Source: Flammeovirga yaeyamensis
GTDB taxonomy: Bacteria; Bacteroidota; Bacteroidia; Cytophagales; Flammeovirgaceae
DNA length: 64,000 nt
Assembly (NCBI RefSeq): GCF_018736045.1
Contig: NZ_CP076132.1
Span: 4,139,501-4,203,500 of the forward strand
Reading direction: 5' to 3'
The notes beneath the pieces are model-generated. The model was not told the DNA's origin. It saw only the letters and a program-made list of their open reading frames with translations, and made no database searches. Below are positions 62,876-64,000 of this stretch, piece after piece. Numbering within the stretch: position 1 is the stretch's first letter; every line of letters begins with the position of its first letter. A program made the translations under genes and the position numbers.

Positions 62876-62907
62876 TTTGCAAAGAGTTTTAATAACCTAT
62901 ATATTTG
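62876..62907 (+). promoter_or_regulatory. Promoter of the ECF sigma factor gene
   Basis: TTTG at 62876-62879, 20 nt, then TATATTTG at 62900-62907: a complete match to the Bacteroidota consensus. Start predicted near 62911. This excludes the upstream TTG at 62877 as a start codon and fits ATG 62958 with a leader of about 47 nt. Confidence 0.75.
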
Positions 62908-62957
62908 TTTCAACAACAATGAGAAACATTAAACAAAACACCTTTAACTCTATTATT

Positions 62958-63470
62958 ATGACAGCTATAGAATTCAATCACAAATTGCAGTATTTAATCC
63001 CAGCATTGGAGCCATTCGCTTACAAACTGACAAAGGACACTGCGAATGCAAAAGATCTAATTCAGGAGACAATGCTTAAAGCTTTCTCTAATAAGGAGAA
63101 GTTTATGGTAGGTACAAACATGAAAGCATGGGTATTTACTATCATGAGAAACACATTCTTAACGAATTACCAAAAAAATGCACGTCAGAAAACGTTTATT
63201 GATACTTCTGATAATCTGCATTTTATCAATAGCACTTCTACAAAACAAGAAAATAAAGCTATGGGTCAGTTTGCAATGGATGATATCCAAACGGCTATTG
63301 AGAATTTAGATGATACGTACTCTGAACCATTCATGATGTATTTTAGAGGATTTAAATACCATGAAATTTCAGATAGATTAAACATTCCAATTGGTACAGT
63401 AAAAAACAGAATCTTTTTAGCTAGAAAAGAATTAAAAGAGGTATTAGCAGTGTACGCTGATAGATATTAA
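62958..63470 (+). CDS. RNA polymerase ECF-type sigma factor
   Basis: A 170-residue sigma factor from ATG 62958 (MTAIEFNHKLQYLIPALEP), a start well matched to Bacteroidota relatives; in-frame ATG 62919 adds only 13 residues and would leave an 8-nt leader. Region 2 has LTKDTANAKDLIQETMLKAF and WVFTIMRNTFLTNYQK; region 4 has IENLDDTYSEPFMMY and IPIGTVKNRIFLARKEL. No anti-sigma gene is next to it; waaA follows with its own promoter box. It may be a stress or housekeeping-type ECF. Confidence 0.93.
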   Translation: MTAIEFNHKLQYLIPALEPFAYKLTKDTANAKDLIQETMLKAFSNKEKFMVGTNMKAWVFTIMRNTFLTNYQKNARQKTFIDTSDNLHFINSTSTKQENKAMGQFAMDDIQTAIENLDDTYSEPFMMYFRGFKYHEISDRLNIPIGTVKNRIFLARKELKEVLAVYADRY

Positions 63471-63503
63471 TGAATCTTTTTAGTACTACTTAAATAATGC
63501 TGT

Positions 63504-63511
63504 TATTTTTG
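63504..63511 (+). promoter_or_regulatory. TATTTTTG box directly before waaA
   Basis: A perfect TAnnTTTG box ends 4 bases before the waaA ATG at 63516, so transcription would start at the ATG itself. The -33 element is partial (TTAG at 63480-63483). Confidence 0.4.
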
Positions 63512-63515
63512 TAAA

Positions 63516-64000
63516 ATGATACAAGAACAGCTTTATAATATGGGCAATGTTGCCTTCGGTGGTGCTATGAAAATTGCATCTTTTCTTCATCCAAAAGCCA
63601 AATTATTTATTGATGGAAGGAAAGGTTTACTATCAAAAATATCTTCCGATTTTAAGAATAACACACGTCCAGTAGCATGGTTTCATTGTGCATCCCTAGG
63701 CGAATTTGAGCAAGGGCGTCCTGTTATCGAAGCTTTTAGAACTGTATTTACCGATTATCTAATTGTACTCACATTCTATTCACCTAGTGGATATGAAGTT
63801 CAAAAAGAGTATGATCAAGCTGATTTTGTATATTACTTACCAATAGACACCAAATCTAACGCGACAAAATTTGTCGAAACTATTCAACCTAAAATTGCAT
63901 TCTTTGTCAAATATGAATTTTGGCATAACTACTTGAATGCATTAAAAAAGAATTCATCCAGAATAATATCCTTCTCGACGATTTTTCGTCCTGATCAAGC
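63516..64000 (+). CDS. waaA: 3-deoxy-D-manno-octulosonic acid transferase (Kdo transferase), 3' end beyond window
   Basis: The frame is open from ATG 63516 to the right edge (161 codons plus two bases), so only the N-terminal part is seen. It has MKIASFLHPKAKLFIDGRKG, then WFHCASLGEFEQGRPVIEAF (HCASLGEF is the WaaA acceptor-site motif), TFYSPSGYEVQKEYD, and AFFVKYEFWHNYL. The enzyme adds Kdo from CMP-Kdo to lipid IVA at the inner membrane. Its start is supported by the N-terminal likeness to Bacteroidota relatives and by the promoter box just before it. Confidence 0.9.
   Translation, partial: MIQEQLYNMGNVAFGGAMKIASFLHPKAKLFIDGRKGLLSKISSDFKNNTRPVAWFHCASLGEFEQGRPVIEAFRTVFTDYLIVLTFYSPSGYEVQKEYDQADFVYYLPIDTKSNATKFVETIQPKIAFFVKYEFWHNYLNALKKNSSRIISFSTIFRPDQ

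Noticed and set aside
62877-62957. Upstream TTG or ATG starts for the sigma factor
   Set aside because: The TTG lies inside the promoter, and ATG 62919 would leave an 8-base leader; the conserved protein begins at 62958.
1-64000. CRISPR arrays, insertion sequences, prophage or integrative elements
   Set aside because: No regularly spaced repeats, transposase, integrase or att-like duplication flanking the tRNA could be seen.

Overview
The window looks like chromosomal DNA of an AT-rich marine member of the Bacteroidota, most likely a Cytophagales/Flammeovirga-like organism. This is inferred from gene content, since no database search was possible. The supporting signs are: many promoters of the Bacteroidota type (TTTG, about 20 nt, TAnnTTTG), little Shine-Dalgarno signal, a PorZ-type gene of the type IX secretion system, a type III glutamine synthetase, a LytS/LytTR pair, a DUF3098-uppP-truB-ribF cluster, outer-membrane beta-barrels and LruC/DM13 lipoproteins. 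I see no insertion sequence, prophage, CRISPR array or rRNA. The only RNA gene found is a tRNA-His.

Layout. 1-6.8 kb: the end of an unknown acidic gene, then a tight six-gene operon (TetR regulator, LolA-like periplasmic protein, two FtsX/LolC-type permeases, LolD-type ATPase, outer-membrane beta-barrel). It reads as a self-contained inner-membrane-to-outer-membrane transport route. 6.9-9.5 kb: LytS-like histidine kinase, LytTR regulator and a beta-barrel protein. 9.5-12.7 kb (minus): a 54-residue membrane protein, a methyltransferase, lgt and a pair of half-size chromate-transporter genes. 13-17.5 kb: an M16 peptidase and an MltD-like lytic transglycosylase. 17.5-22.2 kb (minus): a helical-repeat protein and a MacB/FtsX-type ABC transporter. 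22.4-26.2 kb: small ORFs, an NTF2-like secreted protein and topoisomerase III.

26.3-31.9 kb is a nitrogen-assimilation block: amt with a long structured leader, a BBP2-type porin and glnN. Its C-ending codon preference suggests high expression. Then follow tRNA-His, an alpha/beta hydrolase, feoAB, a DM13 lipoprotein, a PhzF-like protein, hemN and another lipoprotein (32-39.3 kb). 39.4-44.1 kb holds an SDR-fold protein lacking the usual catalytic Ser and Tyr, a CoA-type Nudix hydrolase, an AraC regulator and a DUF1254/DUF1214 lipoprotein.

44.2-50.8 kb: a GH13 maltodextrin hydrolase, porZ, a small lipoprotein, a divergent PduO-fold protein, dinB and a 39-residue membrane protein. 51-53 kb: a hydrolase and an anchored protein that overlap tail to tail. 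53-57.5 kb (minus): NFACT/RqcH-like protein, DUF3098, uppP, truB, ribF. 57.6-62.4 kb (minus): LruC lipoprotein, S1/P1-like nuclease and two dehydrogenase-fold genes. 62.9-64 kb: an ECF sigma factor and the 5' part of waaA, which runs off the right edge.

The points most worth following are the TetR/LolA-like/ABC/beta-barrel operon, the structured amt leader, the catalytically atypical SDR, the orphan helical-repeat protein, the divergent PduO-fold protein, several unlisted small membrane proteins, and promoter boxes that predict leaderless mRNAs for hemN and waaA.
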